64,000 bases of DNA from Branchiostoma belcheri (taxonomy: Eukaryota > Chordata > Leptocardii > Amphioxiformes > Branchiostomatidae), in contig NW_017802392.1 of assembly GCF_001625305.1 (NCBI RefSeq), positions 1,017,623 to 1,081,622 of the forward strand, written 5' to 3'. The position numbers were made by a program, and so were the translations under genes. Every line of letters begins with the position of its first letter. Position 1 is the stretch's first letter. Below, one piece after another: positions 53,801-63,840 of the stretch. The notes below the pieces were generated by a model. It saw only the letters and a list, made by a program, of their open reading frames with translations. It made no database searches and was not told the DNA's origin.

Positions 53801-53967
53801 ACTGAGAGACCAGAGGGGAAAGCAGGTTTATAAACACAACCTATTGATTGATATGCAAGTAAAGTGAAGACAAATTTTTTGGAAGTCGAGAAAGGAACAA
53901 AAGTCAGACAAGTCAAGACAAAATGATGCAAATTAGTCTGAAAGCTCCTGTTATACGGAACAGGAGC

Positions 53968-54296
53968 TTAACTGTTGTATGTCCTCGGGGCTGGGAGTGC
54001 CAAATCCCAAGTCCCGGAAAGATCGACCCGTAGCCCCCCTTCCCTGTTGAGGGTGGGGTTGTACATTCTTTCATATATTGCCTCTTTAACACCCCGTTCC
54101 CACCAGCGTGTTTCGCGGTCTAAGATATCCGTGGACTCGAGTTTGAAAGAGTGACCCTGGTTGTGTTGTAGGTGGTGGAAAATAGCTGAGGAGTAGCCGT
54201 TGGCACTAGGTCGGCAATGCTCTTTGTATCTTACTTTGAGCGGTCGACTTGTCTCTTCGATGTAGGTGTTGTTACAATTGGGCTCCTCACATTTAA
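53968..54296 (-). pseudogene. Penelope-like GIY-YIG endonuclease domain (truncated)
   Basis: The minus-strand frame from 54296 reads CEEPNCNNTYIEETSRPLK, RYKEHCRPSANGYSSAIFHH, LESTDILDRETRWWERGVKE and AIYERMYNPTLNREGG, and ends at TAA 53968. The NC.NTYI.ET.RPL..R..EH block and the W..R..KEAIY....P.LNR.GG block are characteristic of the GIY-YIG nuclease that Penelope-like elements fuse after their reverse transcriptase. In the usual motif the residue after YI is G; here it is E, a possible loss of function. The domain's start and the RT are missing because the CR1-like element is joined there. Confidence 0.75.
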
Positions 54297-54666
54297 GTTT
54301 GAAGTTTGAAGTTTATTTCATACTACAGCCTTATAGCAGCCTAAAGGCTGAATTGACAGGTCTGTTTACATACAGTGTATATACAATAAATAATTACATT
54401 AAAGATGTCTAAGTGTGCTTAATAAGACGCATTAAAATTTAATAAAAGCCTATAGATATTTAAAACGTTTGTAAGCGATATATACATATGAGGAAATTAA
54501 CTATTTTGTAGAATGCTAAGCGAGTAATGAAAAAGTCGTGAGTTACAACAAAAGGTTCACGGTTAGGCATAAAATAGTCGGTTAACAGGGATCATTGTAA
54601 GAATAAAATGACGATGTAATAGTGAGACTAACAATACAAGGCTCTAACTTTATAACTTGTGTCCAT

Positions 54667-55850
54667 TCAAGATTCGTTGTTTAAAAGTTCGATCAAGTAG
54701 GGCAATGGTGAGTTTTTGTAGCGCTCCGTGCGACGGTATGGTGTGTCAATCTTGTGAGAGTTGCGAGTTTGCCGTCCGGACACATCACGCCTGGTCGGGG
54801 GTAACCAGTTCCTGAACTCTGAGTTCAACAGGGATGTGGCGAATGACCGACAGAGGCTAACCCGTCGATCTGACAGTGTGGTGAGATTCAGACTCTCCAA
54901 TGCTGACGCGTAGTTGTCGTACTGATGTCCGAGAATAATCCTACACGCCCTTTTCTGGATGCGTTCTAGACTTGTGGTTTGTTTGACAGTCAGCGATGAA
55001 TGCCACACGGGTGTCGCGTACTCCAAGGACGGACGAACATATGCGGTGAAGACAGTCGTCAGGTCGGTAACTGACATGCCGAACCGTTTAAGTCTGCGCA
55101 GTGGATACAGTTTTTTATTGGCACCTGTGATCATGTTGCTGACGTGGGTGTTCCATCTTAAGTCGTTTTGAATGGTCACGCCGACGACTTTGATGCTTAC
55201 TACCGATTCCAGCTCTTGGCCTTCGAGGGTGAGTGGTAGTGGTATTGGAGGTAATTTTGCATAGCATACATGGAGTACCTTGCATTTCCGCGGGTTTAAT
55301 TTCATTTTGTGTACACCCACCCAGTGGTTGAGATCATCTAGGGTTGGTTGTAAGGTGCAAGGTTGACGCGTAGACCATTTCTGTGCGAGGTTTGAATCGT
55401 CGACGTACTTCCAGCGGTCATGTACATCCCGAGATGCCCCATCGATCACGGCCATGAAGATGATTGGCCCGAGGATTGTTCCCTGGGCCACGCCGCATGT
55501 AAGATGGGTCCAATCAGAACTTTTCCCCTTGTAGTTTACCCTTTGCCGTCGGTTTGCCATAAAACTGCAAACCCATGGTATTAGGGCAGGACGTACTCCC
55601 AGGTTCAGTAGGCATTTAATGGCTGTAGCATGGTCAACCCTATCGAACGCTTTAGACAGATCTGTTGTGACAAGGGTGCAGGTGGAAGATGGTGTTGACG
55701 TTGACTTGTACATAAAGTCTAGGAGACTTACTAGTGCGTGGGTTGTCGACCTCTTCCGCCTGCAGCCAAACTGACGAGGATCGAGGTGAGGAGATATGTC
55801 TTCTAATATCCAGTTCGCGACAAAACGTTCACAAACTTTGGCAAGAAGTG
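54667..55850 (-). CDS. CR1-like polyprotein, C-terminal part: reverse transcriptase
   Basis: The frame is open from about 55850 to the stop at 54667 (the first ATG in it, at 55713, is internal). It begins SLLAKVCERFVANWIL, then DPRQFGCRRKRSTTHALVSL. RT motifs follow: TTDLSKAFDRVDH (A), GVAQGTILGPIIFMA (B), KYVDDSN (C, YVDD), LNPRKCKVLHV (D). Then come a thumb and tail: RPSLEYATPVWHSSL, RIQKRACRIILG, SGRQTRNSHKIDTP. All core catalytic aspartates are present, so only the single upstream frameshift separates it from a full ORF. Confidence 0.82.
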
Positions 55851-57617
55851 AAGGGATATGGGCCGCAACTCATCAATATGTGGCGGTGAACACTTAGGTA
55901 GTGGGGTGACATTCGCCTCTTTCCACTGATGGGGGACGATCCCCTGCTTGATCGATGTATTGATGAGGTCGCAGAGAGGGCCGCTAATTTCACATGCGAA
56001 CTCCTTCAGTATGACTCCTGGCAGACCGTCGGGTCCAGGGCTCTTATGGGGGTTGGTAGAGCGTAGGTGGGCATAAACTTCCCAGACTTCAATGGTGGGA
56101 AGTGAGAAGTCAGGTAAGAATGCAGGAAGTGATGAAGGATTCAGAGGTGGTAAGGACTGTGACACTTCAGCGAATTTGCGGTTTATTTCGTTGGCTATCG
56201 CTGTGAAGTCATTTTGGTCGATGTTAGGTGTATTGATAAGTGTGGTCTTCCTACTCATATTGCACATGTCCTTGATGTTCTTGTACCAAGTTCTGGGGTT
56301 TTCCTTCTTGCGTCCTTCTACTCTGACTTTGTAAAAGTTGGACTTTGCTTTGCGGATCTCTTTCTGCACCTTGGTATTGTAGTACTTGTATTTAGCTTTG
56401 AGTTCTGATGAGAAAGCTTCCTGTCTCTTCCGGATGAGAAACTTGACAAGTGGGGTTACCCAGGGCTTGTCATTAGGATGAAGTTTCACTGTTTTTGCTG
56501 GGAAAAACCTGTCAATACCATGGGTGAGTGTTCCGTAAAATGCCTTAGCCTTGTCGGTCGCAGTTGTCGCGTTAAATACTTCTTCCCATGTGTAAGTGGT
56601 AATCCATCTCCCAAAGTCGCTTAATCCGGGTTCGCGTATTGGTCTTGTAGTCTTCTTTGCACACGTGTTTTGTTTAAGTCTCACTTGGGGTTTCCACAGC
56701 ACACAGTTGTGATCACAGAGCGATAACGGTGGTAAGATTTCAGGCTTCTTGTAGCACGCTCTCATGTTTGTGATTATGAGATCGAGAATTGCATTTCCCC
56801 TGGTATTGTTGTTTACAACTTGAGAGAAATCCCGGTCTAGAAGGATGTCCTGGATCTTGGCGTGGTTGAAGTCTCCTACAAAGGTAAGTCCGATGTTAGG
56901 ATACTTTGTGCGAAGCTGATCCGACGCAGTGATGAGGTGTTCGACGAGTTGATCTTCATGGGGCGACTGTGGCGGTGAGTAAACAGTACATATCGCAATA
57001 GACGAGAACTGACGGGATAGTTTGTGTGGCCGCACGTTGACCCATAGGCACTCGAGAGGCTCGGGGACAGAGATTTCAGAAATGATCCTGGATGGTATGT
57101 TTTCACGTACATACAGAGCAACTCCCCCTCCTCGACGACTTGTACGGGATTTGGTGTAGACAGTGTAGCCGTCAATCGTTTGTTCTGGAGTAGTAGGAGT
57201 AAACCAGGTTTCTGACACAGCAGCAATATCAACATCGTTATTCGAAAGCACTCCTTGAAATTCGTCCAACTTGTTCAGTAGAGATCTTGCGTTGGTGAGC
57301 AGGAATGTTGGAACAGGTGTGATGCTGTTGGGAGAGATGTTGTTTACAGGCTTGATCACTGTAAGGATTGCGCGGGAAATTCCTGTAGGCAACAACCCAT
57401 CCCTGCCGGAGTTAATTAGTTCACTTCCCCTCCCTATTACTGTACCAATATTGCGAATAAAGTGCCTACCCGCTTTCTTTCCTCTAGGACGGCTTGCTCC
57501 CCTGAGTATTCCGAAGTCTCGTAACACGGTTTTCACCGGTGGGTTTGTTCTTGAGCTACTGTTCTTGAGACTCCTCATAAATTCCATGGTGTATTTGAAC
57601 AGCGTCCTGGGCGCCAT
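55803..57617 (-). CDS. CR1-like polyprotein, N-terminal part: endonuclease to RT start
   Basis: The 604-codon ORF starts MAPRTLFKYTMEFMRSL. A basic N-terminal region is followed by the APE-type endonuclease (about residues 95-310): TNARSLLNKLDEFQ, AVSETWF, TSRRGGGVALYV, FVGDFNHAKI, NAILDLIITN and LSLCDHNCVLW. The last normally reads SDH, so a Ser-to-Cys change affects the catalytic-site histidine box. A linker region with basic coiled coil follows, then the RT start (SPGPDGLPGVILKEFA, EANVTPLPKCSPP, DELRPISL). Right after RPISL a frameshift (about 55845-55855; spacing relative to the sister copy suggests a small deletion) sends the frame to a premature stop. Confidence 0.8.
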   Translation of the reverse strand: MAPRTLFKYTMEFMRSLKNSSSRTNPPVKTVLRDFGILRGASRPRGKKAGRHFIRNIGTVIGRGSELINSGRDGLLPTGISRAILTVIKPVNNISPNSITPVPTFLLTNARSLLNKLDEFQGVLSNNDVDIAAVSETWFTPTTPEQTIDGYTVYTKSRTSRRGGGVALYVRENIPSRIISEISVPEPLECLWVNVRPHKLSRQFSSIAICTVYSPPQSPHEDQLVEHLITASDQLRTKYPNIGLTFVGDFNHAKIQDILLDRDFSQVVNNNTRGNAILDLIITNMRACYKKPEILPPLSLCDHNCVLWKPQVRLKQNTCAKKTTRPIREPGLSDFGRWITTYTWEEVFNATTATDKAKAFYGTLTHGIDRFFPAKTVKLHPNDKPWVTPLVKFLIRKRQEAFSSELKAKYKYYNTKVQKEIRKAKSNFYKVRVEGRKKENPRTWYKNIKDMCNMSRKTTLINTPNIDQNDFTAIANEINRKFAEVSQSLPPLNPSSLPAFLPDFSLPTIEVWEVYAHLRSTNPHKSPGPDGLPGVILKEFACEISGPLCDLINTSIKQGIVPHQWKEANVTPLPKCSPPHIDELRPISLHFLPKFVNVLSRTGY

Positions 57618-57879
57618 TGTTGTCCACTATTGTGAGGTCCTCGGTGAAAAGGGGTTCAAATTTTCACTCTTGAATGCCGTTCAGTGTTTCTGAGAGACCG
57701 TCCCGATGATCCAGGAGCCTTACGAGCGTATTTGAAAACAAATAACATACTGAGTAGACAGTTTAGCTCGTAAAAAATTAGAAAATTCCCAGCAGTTGGG
57801 GAGCCCAAATTAAACCGTGGCTGCCCTTAGAAGCGCCACCTACTGAACATTTGAGTCTGTAAATAACATTCGCCTTGGC

Positions 57880-58395
57880 GTAGGTAGCTTGAGTAATGCT
57901 TGACATACTGATATTACAATTATGCAAATATGGATGTAATTTGCATAATTAATGAGGAAATTCTATTAATAAGCTGCATTCCATGATAGGAAGTTCAAGC
58001 TTGCGACATATGTTATTAAAAACGAGAGAAACACAGGCAGATATCGATTATGCAAATGAAGACTTAATTTGCATAATTAATGAGAAAATGTTATTATTGC
58101 ATAGTGGTAACTGCCTGGATTTTTATACTTGGGGTGTTTGAAGTTTAGTGAAGGTGAACATAATTTAACATAACTTATTTAAATAAGGACCTCATTTGCA
58201 TAATATATGAGGAAACGCTATAATGACATTCTTTGTTAAAATAAGACTGTTGGTGGAGATTATGATCAACAGATATAATTCATGCAATTGAGGATCCTAT
58301 TTGCATAATCAGGGGGATTAAACATTGTATATAACTCTTATTCATAAAAGCTAACATCATTTGGCGAAGGTATGAGATCGTGGAACTCTAGTTGC
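57880..58395 (+). repeat. Right half of the split repeat
   Basis: Resumes with GTAGGTAGCTTGAG (57880-57893), then several AATTATGCAAAT..TTTGCATAATTAATGAGGAAA segments shared with the 37.8-39.2 kb units, and ends TTGGCGAAGGTATGAGATCG..CTCTAGTTG. TTGGCGAAGGT is the inverse of ACCTTCGCCAA at the left end (53270), giving terminal inversions. Confidence 0.7.
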
Positions 58396-58980
58396 TGAAC
58401 TGCGATAGGTTGCACAATTGAATGGAACATATAACGGATCTACAGTTACAAACTTTTAAGTTAAATCAAAAAGTAAAAGTAGACAAAAAGAACAGAAACT
58501 AAATACCCGTACAATTGAGGGTAACAAAACTACAAAACTAAACCGGTGCACTGGACAGACGGCGGAAACAGAGGGACAGAGAACCCAGTTCTAGGCGCGC
58601 GCGTCCCGCTTTTTATATTAGTACGTGGTCTGCAGGCTTGACGCGTCTGGGCCACGTGCTCTCACCACCTGACCCCGGACTGTCTAACGCAGCGATTGGT
58701 CTGTTTCACACAGGGAAAGTCATTAAGTCGTTTTAATGTACATTTTTAAATGCTAGTTATGTTTGAAAAGCGACGATACCTCACTACAGTTCCTGGCCAT
58801 AGAAAAGTGTTCACCCCGGCTGTTATTCTAACAATGCAGTGGAGAGCTACTAGTAATGTGTTACAACTTTTGAATGAGGACCCAGGAATGGGGATCACTA
58901 TAGAATTGAATATGAGGATCATCCCAAGGCATATGTAAGGAAGCATATCTTAAGTCACATTTGAAACGGGGCCTGCTCGG
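58396..58980. other. No gene seen
   Basis: Unique sequence with a GC-rich part (58590-58700) that includes TTTTTATATTAG. No exon was identified. Confidence 0.35.
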
Positions 58981-61205
58981 TATTCAATTCAATTCAGTCT
59001 TTATTAAACAACTCGCAGACTTAAGTCTGAATTGTGTTGCTCATTACAATATTCGGGAAACGTTTAATAAGATTACAGACAATCATCTTAAGTAAAATGC
59101 GCTTTCGTTTACAAATATAATACATTACATAACATTACAAATTAAAATATATCATAAAACACAGAAGAGAAGACGTCTGTGCCGCTGTGTCACTCGGTGT
59201 ATAAGGTACTGCAGACACGACAGATAAGTGAAGTCTGAGCGCAAGTACTATATTCATTACTTGGCATTTAACAGTTCAACTAAAAAAGGAATTGGTGAGT
59301 TCTTGTGACGTGCAGACCGACAGAGTGGAACATCAAATTTATTAGCATTACGTGTACTTCTACCAGAAATGATCTGTCTCAGCGGGGGCAACCAATCACG
59401 GAACTCAGAGTTCAGCAGGGATTCTGCAAATGCCCTACAAAGTTCACGACGTCGGTCAGCAAGGGAGCTGAGGTTCAAGGTTGTCAGTGCCATATAATAG
59501 CTCGAATACTGTGATCCCAAGATGATTTTACAGGCCCTCGTCTGGATCCGTTCTAGAGTCTTAGATTGTTTAGTGGTCAAGGCCGGATGCCACACGGGCA
59601 CTGCGTATTCCAGTAAAGGGCGCACGTACACGGTGTAGACAGACACCAGGTCAGGAACTGACACACCGAATCTTTTCAGCCTCCGTACCATGTAGAGTCT
59701 CCTATTTGAGGATTTCACCATACTGTCCACTTGCTGGTCTCATTTCAGATTGTTTTGAATCGTCAGGCCGAGAACCTTGATGCATGTAACGGTTACCAGG
59801 GCCAGTGATGATCAGTGGTTCAGGTGGGGGAGGAACCTTAGCGAAACAGATCTGTAGCACTTTGCATTTCTTCGGGTTCAAAGCCATCTTGTGGTCGCTA
59901 ACCCATGTGCTCAGGTTATCAAGAGTAAGTTGGAGTGTACATGGTTGACGTATCAAGCGAATATCTGCAATGTTCATATCATCCACGTACTTCCATCGGT
60001 TAGCCACGTCACGCAGAGATCCATCTATCAACGCCATAAAGATGACTGGTCCAAGTATAGTTCCTTGTGCTACGCTACAGCTGAGGTTGAGCCAGTCTGA
60101 GGATGCGCCCTGGTAAATCACACGCTGCCGTCGGTCAGTCATGAAGTTGCAAATCCACGGGATCACAGCCGGGCGAACACCAAGGTCAAGTAGGGATCGA
60201 ATAGCAGTTGTGTGATCGACTTTGTCAAAAGCCTTAGACAGATCGGTGGTAACAAGGGTACAGATCGATTTTGACAGTGAAGTGGATTTGTACAAGTCCA
60301 CCAAGTTGACAAGCGCGTGTGTTGTCGATCTATGCCTCCTGCTACCAAACTGGCGGGGGTCAAGCTTTGGAGAGATGTCCTGTAGTATCCAATTAGTCAC
60401 AAACCGTTCTCAGAGTTTAGACAACATTGCAGTAAGGGAAATGGGCCGGAGTTCATCGATGGATGGTGGACTAGACATTGGCAGGGGAACTACATTAGCT
60501 TCCCTCCATTGACGTGGTACTATGCCTTCCTTGAGTGAGGTGTTGAATAAGTCACAAAGAGGAGTGCTCAGTTCGCACGCGAATTCCTTGAGGGTACAGG
60601 AAGGGATGTTATCTGGACCGGGACTCTTGTAAGTATTGGTGGCTTGTAGGTGTGAGTACACATCCCAGACCTGAATTTCAGGTAACGGCTGGGCCGGTAG
60701 GAATGACGGGAGAGATGAGAGATGACAGCTCCAACGGCGGCAATGACTGAGACACCTTTGCGAATTTAGCATTAATAGCGTTTGCAATGGCTGTGTAGTT
60801 GTTTTGATCAATACCAGGGGTGCAGATGCGACTGGTTTTCTTGTTCATGTTGCATATTGCTTTGAGTCCATTGTGCCACGCTCTAGGATTGTCCTTCTTA
60901 TGGCCTTCAACGTCGATCGTGTAGAATTTGTTTTTAGCATTCCGGATCTCTCTTTGGACTTTATTTCTGTAGAACTTTGACTTGACAGTAGAACCTTCAT
61001 GCATAAACGATCTCTGTCTCTGTTTTATCAGGTGCTTGATCCTTGGTGTTATCCAAGGTTTGTCACAATGGTGGATTTTGACAGATTTTGTGGGAAAGAA
61101 CTCGTCGATTGCAGATGTCAATGTGCTGTAGAAGGCATCAGCCTTTTCTTCAGTCGTGTTTGCAGTGTAAACTTCTTCCCAGGAATGGGTGGTTATCCGA
61201 CGTAT
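58981..61205 (-). mobile_element. CR1-like LINE, second copy, 5'-truncated and degraded
   Basis: The 3' end has a TGAATTGAATTGAAT tail (58981-58997), AATAAA and the hairpin GACTTAAGTC. Coding blocks run from 59257 to 61205. The 5' end breaks off at the sequence encoding ITTHSWEEV, where a GC-rich unrelated segment begins. Confidence 0.75.
59257..61205 (-). pseudogene. CR1-like polyprotein, second copy: linker, RT, thumb in four frames
   Basis: 60678-61205 gives WEEVYTANTTEEKADAFYS and KSVKIHHCDKPWITPRIKH, matching the linker of the 55.8-57.6 kb copy. 60410-60811 gives the RT start (KSPGPDNIPSCTLKEFACEL, SIDELRPISLTAM). 59702-60400 gives DPRQFGSRRHRSTTHALVNL, TTDLSKAFDKVDH, SVAQGTILGPVIFMA and KYVDDMN. 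59257-59730 gives the tail (RPLLEYAVPVWHPAL, RIQTRACKIILG, SGRSTRNANKFDVP). Junctions at about 60700, 60405 and 59720 are frameshifts. Core RT aspartates are kept but the frame is lost. About two-thirds of residues match the first copy, so the two are separate old insertions of one family. Confidence 0.78.
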
Positions 61206-61598
61206 GTTCTCGGTGTAGACGCCGGCCGGCGTCATGAAGCCGAGCGTGCGCCGGCTGTTCAGGGTCAGGATTAAATGTTCCTTTACGGCTCCCTTTCGGG
61301 GCGCTGAGGCGGCTTCTATAAAATTCACAAAGTCTTGGACACTTCAACGGCCGGTTTCTGTTAGGGACCCGTCCGGTGCCCGGTCCGGATGACCCGTGTG
61401 GGATGCGGTAGGGTGCCGACCGGCTCTTGCATTCCTGCCCGGCAGCTACGGGGTCCCTGGCGGAGTCCAGTGGCAATCCTGGCGGGTCCAAGGCTGGTAC
61501 GCCCCTGGCTGGTATGATGGGTTCGCCCCCGGTTGATGCCCAAACCCTTGTATGGTCACTACGACTCACTAATGATGTAGCTATGTCGAAAACATCAC
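61206..61598. other. GC-rich segment of unknown origin
   Basis: GC content is well above the surroundings and all three minus-strand frames are largely open, a common effect of GC richness. It lies between the truncated CR1-like copy and a TIR element. No homology is recognised. Confidence 0.35.
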
Positions 61599-61603
61599 AA
61601 TAC

Positions 61604-61847
61604 AGCACGTCGGCAGAACGTAATGCGCCTGCGCAGATCCCTGGATTTTCGCGGTTTTCGTTGGATGTTTGGTCACCGTTGCATCAGCATTTTGCCTGTT
61701 GCCTTTTCCAACACAACATTTGGAAACTACAGAGGGAGTGTTAACCTTATATGAGCGAATACAACCTTATATGAGACGTTCTGCCGAAGTGCTATGTACA
61801 ATACATTACGGGTTTCGCGCAGGTGCAGTACGTTCTGCTGACGTGCT
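61604..61847. mobile_element. Small TIR element (31-bp inverted ends)
   Basis: AGCACGTCGGCAGAACGTAA.. (61604-61634) and its inverse (61817-61847) match at 28 of 31 positions. A third partial, CGTTCTGCCGAAGTGCT, lies inside at 61779. No coding. The target duplication is not clear; the element abuts the truncated end of the next MITE. Confidence 0.6.
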
Positions 61848-61850
61848 TTA

Positions 61851-62622
61851 CATAATGACGTCATAATGACGTCATTAAGGTGATTTTATTGGCTAAAACC
61901 GTCTAGATAGGCTATTCCATGAAAACTAAATGGTATACAACATGACTTTACCAAAAGTGTTTATGACAGAATATTAGGGTTTACTAAGTCTTATGTTGCC
62001 CATAGCAACTCCGGTGACGTCATAAAATGACGTCATGCATATTTAAGATATCCACCATCTTGAATCATCAATCTTGAATTTTCAAAAATAGTTTTTTTTT
62101 TCATGATAAAGCCTAAAATACACTGTAAACATACTAAAGACCTTCATTTAAACCTTTTTTGGAAAAAGAAATGGTATTGGTGTATTGATGTATTTGAGTA
62201 TTAATGAAATTTTAATGAAGATAACCTGTATATACCTGTTCTAATGATATGGTCCGGCATCTTGAATTTTTGCCAATGACGTCATCAAATTAGCATAAAT
62301 TATGCATATTTAATGATAAAATTTACATTCAGTTGTATGGGATGTTACTAATATTAGAAACCATCAGTAACTTGATATAAAACCTCTAGTGTTGAAACAA
62401 AAGTTACTAAATTTAGCTAAAAATGCTTGTCAGAAACCCATTGCCATGGCAACACAAAAAATCATTATCTTATTCGAGTTATTACAATAATAGAGAATTG
62501 TTGCCAACAATATTCTAGAAAAAGTCACCAAGTTTGGCCCTTCTAGCGCTAGCCGTTCAGACGCTACGTGACATCAATTTTGGCGCGCGGACTTTTAGCC
62601 CCCCCCCCCCGTCTAGGTAGGG
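61851..62622. mobile_element. piggyBac-type MITE, 5'-truncated copy
   Basis: Matches 29137-29876 of the complete copy throughout, including the right end GTCTAGGTAGGG followed by TTAA (62623-62626). The left third is missing. It holds five TGACGTCA octamers (61856, 61867, 62015, 62028, 62277). Confidence 0.82.
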
Positions 62623-62626
62623 TTAA

Positions 62627-63479
62627 TGCAGCTACGTCCCCACTTCAACCTGAGTAAAGTAATATTGGGGTCACATTTGGTATCTGTTTCTATTGACGAA
62701 AAATCAATAATCTTTATTAAAAATTTACGCAACTACATGTTGTTCCCATAATTGATTTTTTTCAACTTCTTTGTGCTTTGTTGTCTTTTAAATCATACTT
62801 TTTGTTCTATTAGACTGCCCGGCCGGGCCCCTGTTTAGAAATGTGACCCCATCATAAATTTGTAAAATTGTGTTTCATGACATTCGACATCTTGGTAGTG
62901 AGCCGAACACTCTGTCGTTACGCCACACGACACCCCGTCCGTTGATTAGAAAATGTTGACATTGCTCAAGGCTGTGCGGCATGGGATACACTCCAGTAGT
63001 TCGTATTCATCGCAATGTTTGTCATCTGTAGGTCTGTTTCTACTTCCGAAGCAACCGCACTAACGCATGTTTTCGTAACCCCCCTATGTAGTGCTTTAGC
63101 TTCAGCCATACGGTGTTTTCAAGGATCACTCCGTCATTTTAGTACATTTCGCACTTTTAAAAGATCTAAGGCAAATTGTATCTTCTTAAATATTACTTAC
63201 CCAAGCCACCCCGTATCTGCTTTAAGCTTGCACATTACATGTCATTTGGCCCCCAAAATTAAATCCATTTAACGTTATGACAGAGTAAGAATGAGAAACT
63301 TGTTGCTATTGCTGAGGTGACATTCCATTCAGTTGCGTTGCACCCCGAAATACAGCACATATGTACCTGGCGGTAGTCCCAAATTTTGGAATTTCAATGG
63401 AATTCAGGCTAACATTTATAATGATTTGTTGTTAGTAGATATATCTCGCACGCATTACCAAAATAACGGTTCATTTGGG
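62627..63479. other. No gene; SINE head fragment at about 62890-62935
   Basis: On the minus strand GTCGTGTGGCGTAACGACAG and GTGTTCGGCTC match the tRNA-like head of the SINE at 35.8 kb. The rest is unassigned, including a short ORF at 63015-63272. Confidence 0.35.
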
Positions 63480-63840
63480 TGTAATACCAGTTCCAGAACC
63501 CCACATACATGTATACAGATTTTGTCAAAAGATAGCCCAAATAACTCCGCGGAACTTTACTCGCCAGTGCCTCCACCTCGAACATTCTTAGCAAGAGCAC
63601 GCTTTGCCACTTACACTGAAGCAAATCACCCTTTCTTTCTCCATGCACCATCTCTTAGGAGGAAGTTCCACGCTGAAAGCCTTTTCCTACAACAACATCA
63701 CTATGGAACAAGCTACCACGTGATTGTTTCCCACATAGGTTTAACCTTAAACGTTTTAGGTCTAAGGTCAACAAACATCTGTTCTCAGTAACTCAAAACA
63801 TTTCAGTGGCTCACTCGACCCTTGTTTTGTGGTGAACTAT
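63480..63840 (+). mobile_element. LINE C-terminal tail, broken
   Basis: Plus-strand frames give NNSAELYSPVPPPRTFLAR, then (after shifts near 63660-63710) SYNNIT, WNKLP-like sequence and SKVNKHLFS. The P-x-x-R-T ... W-N-x-L-P ... F-x-x-K-[VL]-N-K pattern is the usual end of Rex/L2/CR1-like LINE proteins. At least two frameshifts are needed. The assignment is tentative. Confidence 0.4.

Larger units (their letters stand above)
53679..54296 (-). mobile_element. Penelope-like element, 3' part
   Basis: Contains the end of a GIY-YIG endonuclease gene, a post-stop hairpin (GCTCCTGTT at 53944-53952 pairing with AACAGGAGC at 53959-53967) and a terminal region with a hammerhead-type core. It is joined on its 5' side (54296/54297) to the 3' end of the CR1-like element, and on its 3' side to the 14-bp target duplication. 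Confidence 0.75.
54297..57879 (-). mobile_element. CR1-like LINE, nearly complete
   Basis: The 3' end (54297-54660) has the hairpin CAGCC.TTTAGGCTG, AATAAAC and a terminal CTTCAAA repeat. The ORF occupies 54667-57617 with one frameshift. 57618-57879 is 5' UTR-like and ends at the 14-bp duplication. It is the best preserved retrotransposon in the window. Confidence 0.8.

Noticed and set aside
61206..61330. Minus-strand LNSRRTLGFMTPAGVYTE looks like the C-terminal end of bacterial IS30-type transposases
   Set aside because: The similarity covers under 20 residues, the upstream sequence does not continue the match, and all frames are open here because of high GC content. Probably chance.
63333..63791. 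152-codon plus-strand ORF as a gene
   Set aside because: Its second half reads as a LINE C-terminus only when frames are switched, so the single-frame ORF is not the ancestral protein.
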